Source of the DNA: Thiobacillus denitrificans | Lineage (GTDB): Bacteria; Pseudomonadota; Gammaproteobacteria; Burkholderiales; Thiobacillaceae | NCBI GenBank assembly: GCA_002343685.1 | Contig: DDRS01000017.1 | Location: 294,128-358,127, forward strand | Length of the DNA stretch: 64,000 bases | Direction: 5' to 3' | Shown: piece after piece, positions 42,915 through 51,279 of the stretch | How positions within the stretch are numbered: position 1 is the first letter of the stretch | Layout: every line of letters begins with the position of its first letter | Notes under the pieces: generated by a model | Databases searched by the model: none | Seen by the model: only the letters and a program-made list of their open reading frames with translations | Told to the model about the DNA's origin: nothing | Made by a program: the position numbers and the translations under genes

Positions 42915-43541
42915 ATGGGACGCCGCAGCCTGGCAGTCCTCGCACTCCTGACGGTTGGCGCGCCTGCGCTGGCCGCCGGGGAGTATGACCGGGCGCTACG
43001 GGTCGACGTGGCCGTGCTCCAGGGCGATGCCCGACTGCTCGCCGACCCGGCCACACCCGCGATCCGCCGCACCGGACTGCAGGCCCGGATCGCCAGCATC
43101 CTGGGCACCTTGGACATGACCGTCCGCGAGCGGAACAACCACAGCCCCTCGGCGCAGATCCCGCTTCCTGCCGTCGCCGCCCTGCGCGCCGATTTCCGCC
43201 AGGGTAGACCGGAACGGTTACTGCGCAGTGCGACGTCCCTCGCGACGACGTTGCCCCTGGACACCACGTATTTCATCCCCCTCACCCAGACGCCCCTGCG
43301 GGCCAAGACCGGGGAAGATCTTTACCGGACGCTGTGCATCGGTTGTCATCAATACAGCGATCCACATGCCGCCAACCCTGCCCCGAACCTGTTCGACATG
43401 GCACGCTCGACCCCCTCCACGGAATTCGTCGCGCGCATGCTGGGCGGGGTTCACGGGGTCCCCCGTACCACCCTGAAGAACCCGTTTTCCGACGAGGAAA
43501 TCGCCAGCCTGATGGTCTATTTCACCGCCGGCCATCCATAA
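42915..43541 (+). CDS. c-type cytochrome, monohaem, periplasmic
   Basis: 208 residues with a signal peptide (LAVLALLTVGAPALAAGEY). One haem motif CIGCH (Cys141, Cys144, His145) in the C-terminal half; the candidate distal ligand is one of the later Met residues (FDMARS or ARMLGG). The N-terminal 120 residues have no recognised fold. It ends the cluster and probably accepts electrons from periplasmic sulfur chemistry. Confidence 0.88.
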   Translation: MGRRSLAVLALLTVGAPALAAGEYDRALRVDVAVLQGDARLLADPATPAIRRTGLQARIASILGTLDMTVRERNNHSPSAQIPLPAVAALRADFRQGRPERLLRSATSLATTLPLDTTYFIPLTQTPLRAKTGEDLYRTLCIGCHQYSDPHAANPAPNLFDMARSTPSTEFVARMLGGVHGVPRTTLKNPFSDEEIASLMVYFTAGHP

Positions 43542-43572
43542 CGCCTTCCACCGACGCTCCTCCGCCCGGACG

Positions 43573-43600
43573 AAAAAAACGGGCGCCAGTGCGCCCGTTC
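43573..43600 (-). terminator. intrinsic terminator of the OmpA-family gene
   Basis: On the minus strand ACGGGCGC pairs with GCGCCCGT across a four-base loop and runs into seven T residues (the plus-strand AAAAAAA at 43573-43579). It follows the stop of the OmpA-family gene by about 20 bases. On the plus strand the A run precedes the stem, so it is directional. Confidence 0.85.
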
Positions 43601-43618
43601 CGCTCGCCTCCAGTCCGT

Positions 43619-44824
43619 TTACTGCAGCGGAACCAGTTCCACACGGCGGTTCTTCGCACGGCCCGCAGCGGTCTTGTTGTCGGCCACCGGCTGGGCTTCG
43701 CCATATCCCCGGGCAGTCAGGCGTTCGGCGGCAATTCCGCGCGTGATGAGATAGGCGCGGACAGTCTCGGCCCGGCGCTGCGACAGTGTGAGGTTGTACG
43801 CAATGGAACTGGCCGCATCAGTGTAGCCCGCCACTTCCACCTTGACCTCGCCCCACTCCTTCAGCGTGGCGGCGGCATTGTCCAGAATCGCGATGGATTC
43901 GGGACGCAGGCTGGCGCTGTCGTTGTCGAAGTTCACGCCATCCAGCATCAGCTTCCTGGGTGCCGCAGGTACGACGGCAGGTGCCGGTTCGGGCTCGACG
44001 GCCCGGAGCGGGCAACCATCGACGGTACCCGGTGCGGGCACCGCCGGACACGCGTCCCGGTGATCCGGAATCCCGTCGCCATCGGAATCCAGCGGACAGC
44101 CCCCGGCATCGACCTTCACGCCGGCCGGCGTATCGGGACAACGGTCGAGGCCGTCGAACACGCCGTCGTTGTCGGCGTCCAGCGGGCACCCGTGTGCGTC
44201 GACCTTGGCGCCGCTCGGGGTATGAGGGCACGCGTCCAGGCGGTTGGCCACGCCGTCGCCGTCGGAATCGGGCGGCGCGCCCAGGCCCCAGGAATAGCCC
44301 AGCAACGCCTGGACATTGGTCAGCCCGGCATTCGGCAGCGTGCTGTTGCCGAACGATTGGTCGGCACGCAGCTCCCAGCGGAACGCATCGTTCGTCCCCA
44401 CGGCCCAGTCCTGACCGATACCCAACGACGCCATGGGGCGGGTGAAATCGACGTTGCCGTCGGTGTTGACGTTCATCAGGCCCAGGCCGCCCGACAGGAA
44501 CCAGTGATATCGCTGCTGCCGGGAAAACAGCCATTCGAGACCGCCCCGCAACGTGATGACATCGGCATCGCCCACGCCGGCGCGATTGCCGTCATAGGCG
44601 CCGTACACCAGATCGCCGAAGAGATTGAAGTCGTCATTGAGCTGCTGGCCGTAACGCAGACCGAACAGCGGCCTGACGCCATCCTTGCCGCCGACCAGAT
44701 CCTTGTCTGCCCGGCCACCGCCCAGCAGCAGCCCCAATTCGTGCTCGGGCATGTCCGCGGCATGGACCGCGCCGCCCAATGCCGCCATACCGGCCAACAG
44801 CCAGACTGCGTAGGATTGTTTCAT
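43619..44824 (-). CDS. OmpA-family outer-membrane protein with TSP3-type repeats
   Basis: 401 residues. Signal peptide (SYAVWLLAGMAALGGAVHA), an N-terminal beta-barrel of about 170 residues, then three calcium-binding thrombospondin type-3-like repeats (DSDGDGVANRLDACP, DADNDGVFDGLDRCP, DSDGDGIPDHRDACP) at about 190-280. A C-terminal OmpA peptidoglycan-binding domain follows (NLTLSQRRAETVRAYL, LTARGYGEAQPVADN). It links the outer membrane to the cell wall. It is monocistronic and convergent with the sulfur cluster. Confidence 0.92.
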   Translation of the reverse strand: MKQSYAVWLLAGMAALGGAVHAADMPEHELGLLLGGGRADKDLVGGKDGVRPLFGLRYGQQLNDDFNLFGDLVYGAYDGNRAGVGDADVITLRGGLEWLFSRQQRYHWFLSGGLGLMNVNTDGNVDFTRPMASLGIGQDWAVGTNDAFRWELRADQSFGNSTLPNAGLTNVQALLGYSWGLGAPPDSDGDGVANRLDACPHTPSGAKVDAHGCPLDADNDGVFDGLDRCPDTPAGVKVDAGGCPLDSDGDGIPDHRDACPAVPAPGTVDGCPLRAVEPEPAPAVVPAAPRKLMLDGVNFDNDSASLRPESIAILDNAAATLKEWGEVKVEVAGYTDAASSIAYNLTLSQRRAETVRAYLITRGIAAERLTARGYGEAQPVADNKTAAGRAKNRRVELVPLQ

Positions 44825-44970
44825 GGTGATCCCGTATGCAAATAAACCGAACCCGCAGCCGCCTCGGTGCTCGGGCGAATCGGGTCTTTCAGACGGACAG
44901 CGCGCCCGGCAATCCGGTTGCCGATTGATGGCTCGGTTACCGGGTTGGGCTCACGCAAAGTCGATAAAAC

Positions 44971-45399
44971 CTATTTTTTGAGGCTGTCCCGGATCTCGCG
45001 CAACAGCACGATGTCTTCCGGCGGTGCGGCCGGCGCGGCGGGCGCAGGCGGTGTGGCCTTCTTCAGCCGGTTGATCTGCTTGACGAGGATGAAGACGATG
45101 AAGGCCAGGATGATGAAATTCAGCAGGATGGTCAGGAAACTGCCGTAGGCGAATACCGGCACCCCGGCTTTCTTCACTTCCACCAACGTCATCGCCACGC
45201 CTTCCGGCACGGTCTTCAACGGCAGGAACAGGTTGGAAAAATCGAAGCCGCCAAATATCGCACCCACGATCGGCATGATCAGATCGTTGACGATCGAGTC
45301 GACGATCTTGCCGAACGCCGCGCCGATAATCACGCCCACCGCCAGATCCATGGCATTGCCCTTGACCGCGAACTCCTTGAATTCAGTGACGAAACTCAT
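44971..45399 (-). CDS. mscL: large-conductance mechanosensitive channel
   Basis: 142 residues from ATG 45399 (GAGGG upstream). MSFVTEFKEFAVKGNAMDLAVGVIIGAAFGKIVDSIVNDLIMP is the conserved first helix and pore; a second membrane helix (FLTILLNFIILAFIVFILV) and the Ala/Pro linker to the cytoplasmic helix EDIVLLREIRDSLKK follow. Homopentameric pressure-relief channel. An upstream in-frame extension is rejected. Confidence 0.96.
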   Translation of the reverse strand: MSFVTEFKEFAVKGNAMDLAVGVIIGAAFGKIVDSIVNDLIMPIVGAIFGGFDFSNLFLPLKTVPEGVAMTLVEVKKAGVPVFAYGSFLTILLNFIILAFIVFILVKQINRLKKATPPAPAAPAAPPEDIVLLREIRDSLKK

Positions 45400-45518
45400 G
45401 CTTACCCTCCTGATTGTTAACTCTGTATAGCCGCATTGATGGTAGCCGCTCACGCGCCGATGCACCACCACAAAAGCGGAAATTTTCACGCTTGGTCGAG
45501 ACCCGCGAGGAGGGTAAA

Positions 45519-46583
45519 ATGCCACTCCTTATGCGTATCGGTCGCCACCATCTCAAGAACCGCCTGATCGTCGCCCCCATGGCCGGGGTGACCGACCGGC
45601 CTTTCCGCCAGCTCTGCAAGAAGCTGGGCGCGGGCATGGCCGTGTCCGAGATGGTGACATCGAACTCGCTGCTGTACGGTTCGGCCAAGACCGCGCGACG
45701 CGCCAACCACGAAGGCGAGGTCGACCCGATCAGCGTGCAGATCGCCGGCGCCGATCCGCAGATGATGGCGGAAGCCGCGCGCCACAACGTCGACCGCGGC
45801 GCGCAGATCATCGACATCAACATGGGTTGCCCGGCCAAGAAGGTGTGCAACGTGATGGCGGGCTCGGCGCTGCTGCAGGACGAGGCGTTGGTCGGCCGCA
45901 TCCTCGATGCCGTGGTCACCGCCGTTCCCGAAGTCCCGGTGACGCTGAAGATCCGCACCGGCTGGGATCGCGAACACCGCAATGCGCTCAATATCCTGAA
46001 GATCGCCGAGAACGCCGGCGTGCAGGCGCTGGCGATGCACGGCCGCACGCGCGCCTGCGCCTACACCGGCGAGGCCGAGTACGACACCATCCGCGCAGTG
46101 AAGGCAGAAGCTCGCATCCCCGTCATCGCAAACGGCGACATCACCACGCCGGAAAAAGCGCAATACGTCCTCGAATACACTGGCGCCGACGCCGTGATGA
46201 TCGGCCGCGCCGCGCAGGGACGCCCGTGGATCTTCCGCGAGATCGAACATTTCCTGGCCACCGGTGCGCACCTGCCGCAGCCCGAAGTCGCGGAAATCCA
46301 TGCCGTGCTGCTCGAACACATCCACGATCTGTACGCGTTCTACGGCGACGTCACCGGCGTGCGCGTGGCGCGCAAGCATATTTCCTGGTACACCCGCGGA
46401 CTCGTCGGCAGCAGCGCCTTCCGCCGCACCATGAACCAGCTCGACTCGGTGGCCGAACAGCTCGCCGTCGTGAACGAATACTTTGCCCAGGCAGCACGCG
46501 CAGACGACCGTCTACGCTATGAAACCGGTCACGACAACAATAACGCGGAAGACATGCCGGCGGCTTCAAGGCTCGCGGCATAA
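45519..46583 (+). CDS. dusB: tRNA-dihydrouridine synthase B
   Basis: 354 residues from ATG 45519, preceded by GCGAGGAGGG, a strong ribosome site. FMN-dependent reduction of uridines in tRNA. VAPMAGVTDRPFRQLC (FMN), MGCPAKKVCNVMAGSALL (catalytic Cys in the Dus motif) and IANGDITTPEKA are typical. It is followed by fis after 14 bases, the conserved dusB-fis order. Confidence 0.96.
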   Translation: MPLLMRIGRHHLKNRLIVAPMAGVTDRPFRQLCKKLGAGMAVSEMVTSNSLLYGSAKTARRANHEGEVDPISVQIAGADPQMMAEAARHNVDRGAQIIDINMGCPAKKVCNVMAGSALLQDEALVGRILDAVVTAVPEVPVTLKIRTGWDREHRNALNILKIAENAGVQALAMHGRTRACAYTGEAEYDTIRAVKAEARIPVIANGDITTPEKAQYVLEYTGADAVMIGRAAQGRPWIFREIEHFLATGAHLPQPEVAEIHAVLLEHIHDLYAFYGDVTGVRVARKHISWYTRGLVGSSAFRRTMNQLDSVAEQLAVVNEYFAQAARADDRLRYETGHDNNNAEDMPAASRLAA

Positions 46584-46597
46584 AGGGGAACTTCAAC

Positions 46598-46837
46598 ATG
46601 ATAGAAGAAAACGAAATCGCCGCGTGCATGCGGCGGTCGCTCAACCGCTATTTCAAGGATCTCGACGGCGAAACGCCAAGCGAGATCTACGACATGGTAG
46701 TGAGCGCGGTGGAAAAGCCCCTGCTGGCCTACATCCTCGATCGTGCCGAAGGCAACCAGACCCGCGCCGCCGACATGCTCGGCATCAACCGCAACACCCT
46801 GCGCAAGAAAATGCGCGAACACGGCCTCTCCGACTGA
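46598..46837 (+). CDS. fis: Fis-family nucleoid protein
   Basis: 79 residues. The C-terminal helix-turn-helix GNQTRAADMLGINRNTLRKKM is the Fis DNA-binding domain; the N-terminal arm is shorter than that of E. coli Fis (98). It bends DNA and regulates growth-phase genes. It lies between dusB and purH with gaps of 14 and 7 bases, so all three share a transcript. Confidence 0.95.
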   Translation: MIEENEIAACMRRSLNRYFKDLDGETPSEIYDMVVSAVEKPLLAYILDRAEGNQTRAADMLGINRNTLRKKMREHGLSD

Positions 46838-46844
46838 ATCCATC

Positions 46845-48419
46845 ATGACCATCGCCACCTCGAAAATACAGCGTGCGCTTCTTTCCGTGTCGGATAAAAC
46901 CGGCCTCGTCGATTTCGCCCGCGCGCTCGCCGGCGCCGGCGTCGAACTGCTCTCCACCGGCGGCACCGCCAAGACGCTACGCGACGCCGGCCTCGCGGTG
47001 ATCGACGTCAGCGAATACACCGGCTTCCCCGAGATGCTCGATGGCCGGGTCAAGACGCTGCATCCGAAAGTCCACGGCGGCATCCTCGCGCGGCGCGACC
47101 TGCCGGAGCACGTCGCGACCATGCAGGCGCACGACATGGGCTATATCGATCTGGTGTGCGTCAACCTCTATCCCTTCGTCGCGACGGTGTCGAAGCCGCA
47201 CACGCTGGACGACGCCATCGAAAACATCGACATCGGCGGCCCGGCGATGGTGCGCTCGTCGGCCAAAAACTACCGCCATGTCGCCATCGTCACCGATCCG
47301 GCCGACTACCCGAAGCTGGTCGCGGAAATGCAGGCCAACGGCGGCGCCCTGACCGATGCCACCCGCTTCACGCTGGCGAAGAAGGCCTTCAGCCACACCG
47401 CCGAATACGATGGCGCGATCAGCAACTATCTGACCGCGCTCGACGACAGCAACGAGCGCGAGACTTTCGGCGAAAAACTGAACCTGCAGTTCACCCGTGC
47501 GCAGACCTGCCGCTACGGCGAGAATCCGCACCAGGCCGGCGCCTTCTACGTCGAGGCCCACGCCCCGGCCGGCACCATCGCCACGGCACGCCAGATCCAG
47601 GGCAAGGAACTGTCGTACAACAACATCGCCGACACCGACGCCGCGCTCGAATGCGTGAAGCTGTTCGACGCCGCCCCTGCGTGCGTCATCGTCAAGCACG
47701 CCAACCCCTGCGGCGTGGCCTACGGCGCGAACCTGCTGGACGCCTACAACCGCGCCTATCAGACCGATCCCGAATCGGCCTTCGGCGGCATCATCGCCTT
47801 CAACGGCCGCCTGGACGGCGAAACCGCGCAGGCCATCGTCGAGCGCCAGTTCGTCGAAGTCATCATCGCCCCCGAAGTCAGCCCGGAAGCGTCCGCCGCC
47901 GTCGCCGCGAAGAAGAACGTACGCCTGCTCGAATGCGGGAAATGGAGCGGCGCCGTCGCCCAGCTGGACATGAAGCGCGTGGCTGGCGGCCTACTGGTGC
48001 AGGATGCCGACGTGCTGCTGCATGGCGAACTGAAAGTCGTCACCCAGCGCGCGCCCACCGACAAGGAAATGGACGATCTGCTGTTCGCCTGGCGCGTCGC
48101 CAAGTTCGTCAAGTCCAATGCGATCGTGTACGCAAAGGACCGCATGACCGTTGGCGTCGGCGCCGGCCAGATGAGCCGCGTCAACTCCGCGCGCATCGCC
48201 GCGATCAAGGCCGAGCACGCCGGCCTCGCGGTGCCCGGCTCGGTGATGGCGTCCGACGCCTTCTTTCCCTTCCGCGACGGCATCGACCAGGCCGGTGCCG
48301 ACGGCATCAAGGCCGTGATCCAGCCCGGCGGCTCGATGCGCGACGACGAAGTCATCGCCGCCGCGAACGAGCATGGCATCGCCATGGTGTTCACCGGCAC
48401 GCGACATTTCCGACATTGA
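46845..48419 (+). CDS. purH: bifunctional AICAR formyltransferase/IMP cyclohydrolase
   Basis: 524 residues from ATG 46845. N-terminal MGS-like cyclohydrolase (SKIQRALLSVSDKTGLVDFAR, LSTGGTAKTLRDAG) and C-terminal formyltransferase with YGENPHQAGAFY, IVKHANPCGVA and MTVGVGAGQMSRV. It performs the last two steps of IMP synthesis. purD follows after about 100 bases that include a repeat and hairpin. Confidence 0.97.
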   Translation: MTIATSKIQRALLSVSDKTGLVDFARALAGAGVELLSTGGTAKTLRDAGLAVIDVSEYTGFPEMLDGRVKTLHPKVHGGILARRDLPEHVATMQAHDMGYIDLVCVNLYPFVATVSKPHTLDDAIENIDIGGPAMVRSSAKNYRHVAIVTDPADYPKLVAEMQANGGALTDATRFTLAKKAFSHTAEYDGAISNYLTALDDSNERETFGEKLNLQFTRAQTCRYGENPHQAGAFYVEAHAPAGTIATARQIQGKELSYNNIADTDAALECVKLFDAAPACVIVKHANPCGVAYGANLLDAYNRAYQTDPESAFGGIIAFNGRLDGETAQAIVERQFVEVIIAPEVSPEASAAVAAKKNVRLLECGKWSGAVAQLDMKRVAGGLLVQDADVLLHGELKVVTQRAPTDKEMDDLLFAWRVAKFVKSNAIVYAKDRMTVGVGAGQMSRVNSARIAAIKAEHAGLAVPGSVMASDAFFPFRDGIDQAGADGIKAVIQPGGSMRDDEVIAAANEHGIAMVFTGTRHFRH

Positions 48420-48430
48420 CGACCGGGTGA

Positions 48431-48515
48431 ACGGCAAGCGGTGAGCAGCAAACGGAAAAACCTGTCCTCACCGCCGAACGTTCACCGCTCCCCGCTTACT
48501 CCTCACTGCCTACCC
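48431..48515. repeat. short repeat with inverted copy between purH and purD
   Basis: ACGGCAAGCGGTGAGCAGCAAACGG at 48431-48455 has a near-inverted copy at about 48476-48510 (CGTTCACCGCTCCCCGCTTA) and a near-direct copy after purD (49800-49824). The intergenic copy could form a long imperfect hairpin in the purH-purD leader. The post-purD copy includes the GTG used as the start of the next gene. No coding meaning. Confidence 0.5.
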
Positions 48516-48520
48516 CCACC

Positions 48521-49798
48521 ATGAAAATCCTAGTCATCGGCTCTGGCGGACGCGAACACGCACTGGCGTGGAAGCTCGCGCAATCCCCACGTGTCTCGCA
48601 AGTGTTCGTCGCGCCCGGCAACGGCGGCACGGCAACCGAAGACGGACTCGTCAACGTGCCATTGACAGAAATTCCCTCGCTGGTCGAGTTTGTCCGTCGC
48701 GACGAGGACATCGCCTTCACCGTGGTGGGTCCCGAAGCGCCGCTGGCGGCAGGCGTGGTCGACGCCTTCCGTGCCGCCGGACTGAAGATATTCGGCCCCA
48801 CCCAGGCCGCCGCCCAGCTCGAAAGCTCCAAGGATTTCGCCAAGCAGTTCATGGCGCGCCACGGCATTCCCACTGCTGCTTTCGGCACCTTTACCGACGC
48901 CGCTGCCGCACACGCCTACATCGACCAGCACGGCGCGCCCATCGTGGTGAAGGCTGACGGACTCGCTGCCGGCAAGGGCGTGGTCGTCGCAACGAGCGCC
49001 GAGGAAGCGCACGCTGCGGTCGACGCCATGCTCGCCGGCAACAGCATGGGCGAAGCCGGCCACCGCGTGGTGATCGAGGAATGCCTGCTCGGCGAGGAAG
49101 CCAGCTTCATCGTCATGGTCGACGGCGAGCACGTGCTGGCGCTGGCCTCCAGCCAGGACCACAAACGCCTGCAGGACGGCGACCAGGGCCCCAATACCGG
49201 CGGCATGGGCGCGTATTCGCCGGCGCCGGTGGTCACCCCCGAACTGCACGCACGCATCATGCGCGAAGTGATCCACCCGACCGTCGAGGGCATGGCCGCC
49301 GACGGCATCCGGTTCACCGGTTTCCTCTATGCCGGCATCATGGTCGGTGCCGACGGCACGCCCAAGGTGCTCGAATTCAACTGCCGCATGGGTGACCCGG
49401 AAACCCAGCCCATCATGATGCGATTGAAGTCCGACCTGGTCGCCCTGCTGGAAGCCGCCGTCAGCGGCAAGCTCGACCAGATCGAAGCCGAATGGGACCG
49501 CCGCACCGCGCTCGCCGTGGTGCTTGCCGCCGAAGGCTACCCCGATGCGCCGAAGAAGGGTGCCGTCATCGGCGTCTTGCCCGCCGCTGCCGACGACCTG
49601 CATATCTTCCATGCCGGCACCGCCACGCAGGACGATCGTACCGTGGTGAGCGGCGGCCGCGTACTGGCCGTGACCGTACTTGGCGACAGCGTGCGCATGG
49701 CGCAGAAACGCGTCTACGAAGCGATCGCCAGCATTCATTTCGACGGCATGCAATACCGGCGCGACATCGGCTGGCGCGCGCTTGACCGGAAAAAATGA
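48521..49798 (+). CDS. purD: phosphoribosylamine-glycine ligase
   Basis: 425 residues. ATP-grasp enzyme of purine synthesis (GAR synthetase). MKILVIGSGGREHALAWKL, PIVVKADGLAAGKGVVVA, NTGGMGAYSPAP and FNCRMGDPETQ are hallmark segments. It starts about 100 bases after purH; purine genes are consecutive here, but an own promoter is not visible. Confidence 0.97.
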   Translation: MKILVIGSGGREHALAWKLAQSPRVSQVFVAPGNGGTATEDGLVNVPLTEIPSLVEFVRRDEDIAFTVVGPEAPLAAGVVDAFRAAGLKIFGPTQAAAQLESSKDFAKQFMARHGIPTAAFGTFTDAAAAHAYIDQHGAPIVVKADGLAAGKGVVVATSAEEAHAAVDAMLAGNSMGEAGHRVVIEECLLGEEASFIVMVDGEHVLALASSQDHKRLQDGDQGPNTGGMGAYSPAPVVTPELHARIMREVIHPTVEGMAADGIRFTGFLYAGIMVGADGTPKVLEFNCRMGDPETQPIMMRLKSDLVALLEAAVSGKLDQIEAEWDRRTALAVVLAAEGYPDAPKKGAVIGVLPAAADDLHIFHAGTATQDDRTVVSGGRVLAVTVLGDSVRMAQKRVYEAIASIHFDGMQYRRDIGWRALDRKK

Positions 49799-49816
49799 GA
49801 CGGCAAGCGGTGAGCA

Positions 49817-50365
49817 GTGAACGGTGAGACCGACGCGCTGCGCGCGCATGTGCGACGCGGCGGCCTGATCGCCTACCCGACCGAATCCTGCTACGGCCTC
49901 GGCTGCGACCCGCGCAATCCGCACGCCCTGAAACGGTTGCTCCGCCTGAAGGGGCGCGACGCAGCCAAAGGCATGCTGCTGATCGCCGACCGGCTCAAGC
50001 CGTTGCGGCCCTTCATCCAGCCCTTGAACGCAGCCGACCGGGCACGGATGTTGTGCGTCTGGCCGGGTCCCGTCACCTGGGTCGTTCCCGCATCCGCGCA
50101 CTGCCCGCCCGAACTGACCGGTGGCCGATCCACGGTCGCGATCCGCGTGACCGCCCATCCCGCCGCCGTACGTCTGTGCCGCAGCCTCGGCATGGCGCTG
50201 GTTTCCACCAGTGCCAACAAAAGTGGCCGCAAACCCGCCAAAACCGCTGCGGAATGCCGCAGAATATTCGGCACACGGGTACGCGTGGTCGCCGGCCGCA
50301 TCGGCCGCCGCCGCCGTCCTTCCACCTTGATCGACCTTGCCACCGGAACGATACTTCGCCCCTGA
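49817..50365 (+). CDS. TsaC/YrdC-family threonylcarbamoyl-AMP synthase
   Basis: 182 residues from GTG 49817. The fold segments GGLIAYPTESCYGLGCDP, KGMLLIADRL, WPGPVTWVVPA and STSANKSGRKPA match TsaC/YrdC, which makes threonylcarbamoyl-AMP for t6A in tRNA. The short length fits TsaC (about 190) rather than Sua5. The start codon lies in a repeated sequence that also occurs before purD. It overlaps the hemF start by one base. Confidence 0.88.
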   Translation: MNGETDALRAHVRRGGLIAYPTESCYGLGCDPRNPHALKRLLRLKGRDAAKGMLLIADRLKPLRPFIQPLNAADRARMLCVWPGPVTWVVPASAHCPPELTGGRSTVAIRVTAHPAAVRLCRSLGMALVSTSANKSGRKPAKTAAECRRIFGTRVRVVAGRIGRRRRPSTLIDLATGTILRP

Positions 50366-51279
50366 TGTCTGCCACCGCCCCCGATACCGCTGCCGTCAAA
50401 CCCTATCTGCTCGACCTGCAGGCGCGCATCGTCGCCGCACTGGAAGCCGCCGACGGCCTGCCCTTCCGTACCGATGCCTGGGAACGTCCCGAAGGCGGCG
50501 GCGGCATCTCGCGGCTGATCGAGGAAGGCCGGGTTTTCGAACGCGGCGGGGTGAATTTCTCGCATGTGCTGGGCAGCCAGTTGCCGCCCTCGGCCAGCGC
50601 GCATCGCCCGGAACTCGCCGGCCGTCGCTGGGAGGCGATGGGGGTATCGCTGGTGCTGCATCCGCGCAATCCCTATGCGCCGACGGTGCACATGAACGTG
50701 CGCTGCTTCGTCGCACTGAAGGACGGCGAGGCGCCGGTATGGTGGTTCGGCGGCGGCATGGATCTCACGCCCTACTATGGCTTCGCGGAGGACGCGCGGC
50801 ATTTCCATGTCACCTGCAAGCAGGCGCTCGACCCCTTCGGTGCCGACCTGCACCCGCGCTTCAAGGACTGGTGCGACCGCTACTTCTTCCTCAAGCATCG
50901 CAACGAACCGCGCGGCATCGGCGGCGTGTTCTTCGACGACTTTTCCGAAGGCGGCTTCGACCATGCTTTCGCGATGACGAGGAGCGTGGGCGACGCGTTT
51001 CTCACCGCCTATCTGCCCATCCTCGAACGCCGCAAGGACATCGCATACGGCGAACGCGAACGCGACTTCCAGGCCTATCGGCGCGGCCGCTACGTTGAGT
51101 TCAACCTGGTGTACGACCGCGGCACCCTGTTCGGCCTGCAGTCGGGCGGCCGCACCGAATCCATCCTGATGTCGCTGCCGCCGATCGTGAAATGGCGCTA
51201 CGACTGGCACCCCGAGCCGGGCACCCCGGAAGCTTCGCTGTATGCCGATTTCCTGACCGCGCGCGACTGGCATGCATAA
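50365..51279 (+). CDS. hemF: oxygen-dependent coproporphyrinogen III oxidase
   Basis: 304 residues from ATG 50365 (tgATG overlap). Aerobic haem synthesis: two oxidative decarboxylations of coproporphyrinogen III. WERPEGGGGISRLIEEGRVFE, TVHMNVRCF, WWFGGGMDLTPYYGF and GVFFDDFSEGGF are typical. It overlaps the following penicillin-binding protein gene by eight bases. Confidence 0.96.
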   Translation: MSATAPDTAAVKPYLLDLQARIVAALEAADGLPFRTDAWERPEGGGGISRLIEEGRVFERGGVNFSHVLGSQLPPSASAHRPELAGRRWEAMGVSLVLHPRNPYAPTVHMNVRCFVALKDGEAPVWWFGGGMDLTPYYGFAEDARHFHVTCKQALDPFGADLHPRFKDWCDRYFFLKHRNEPRGIGGVFFDDFSEGGFDHAFAMTRSVGDAFLTAYLPILERRKDIAYGERERDFQAYRRGRYVEFNLVYDRGTLFGLQSGGRTESILMSLPPIVKWRYDWHPEPGTPEASLYADFLTARDWHA

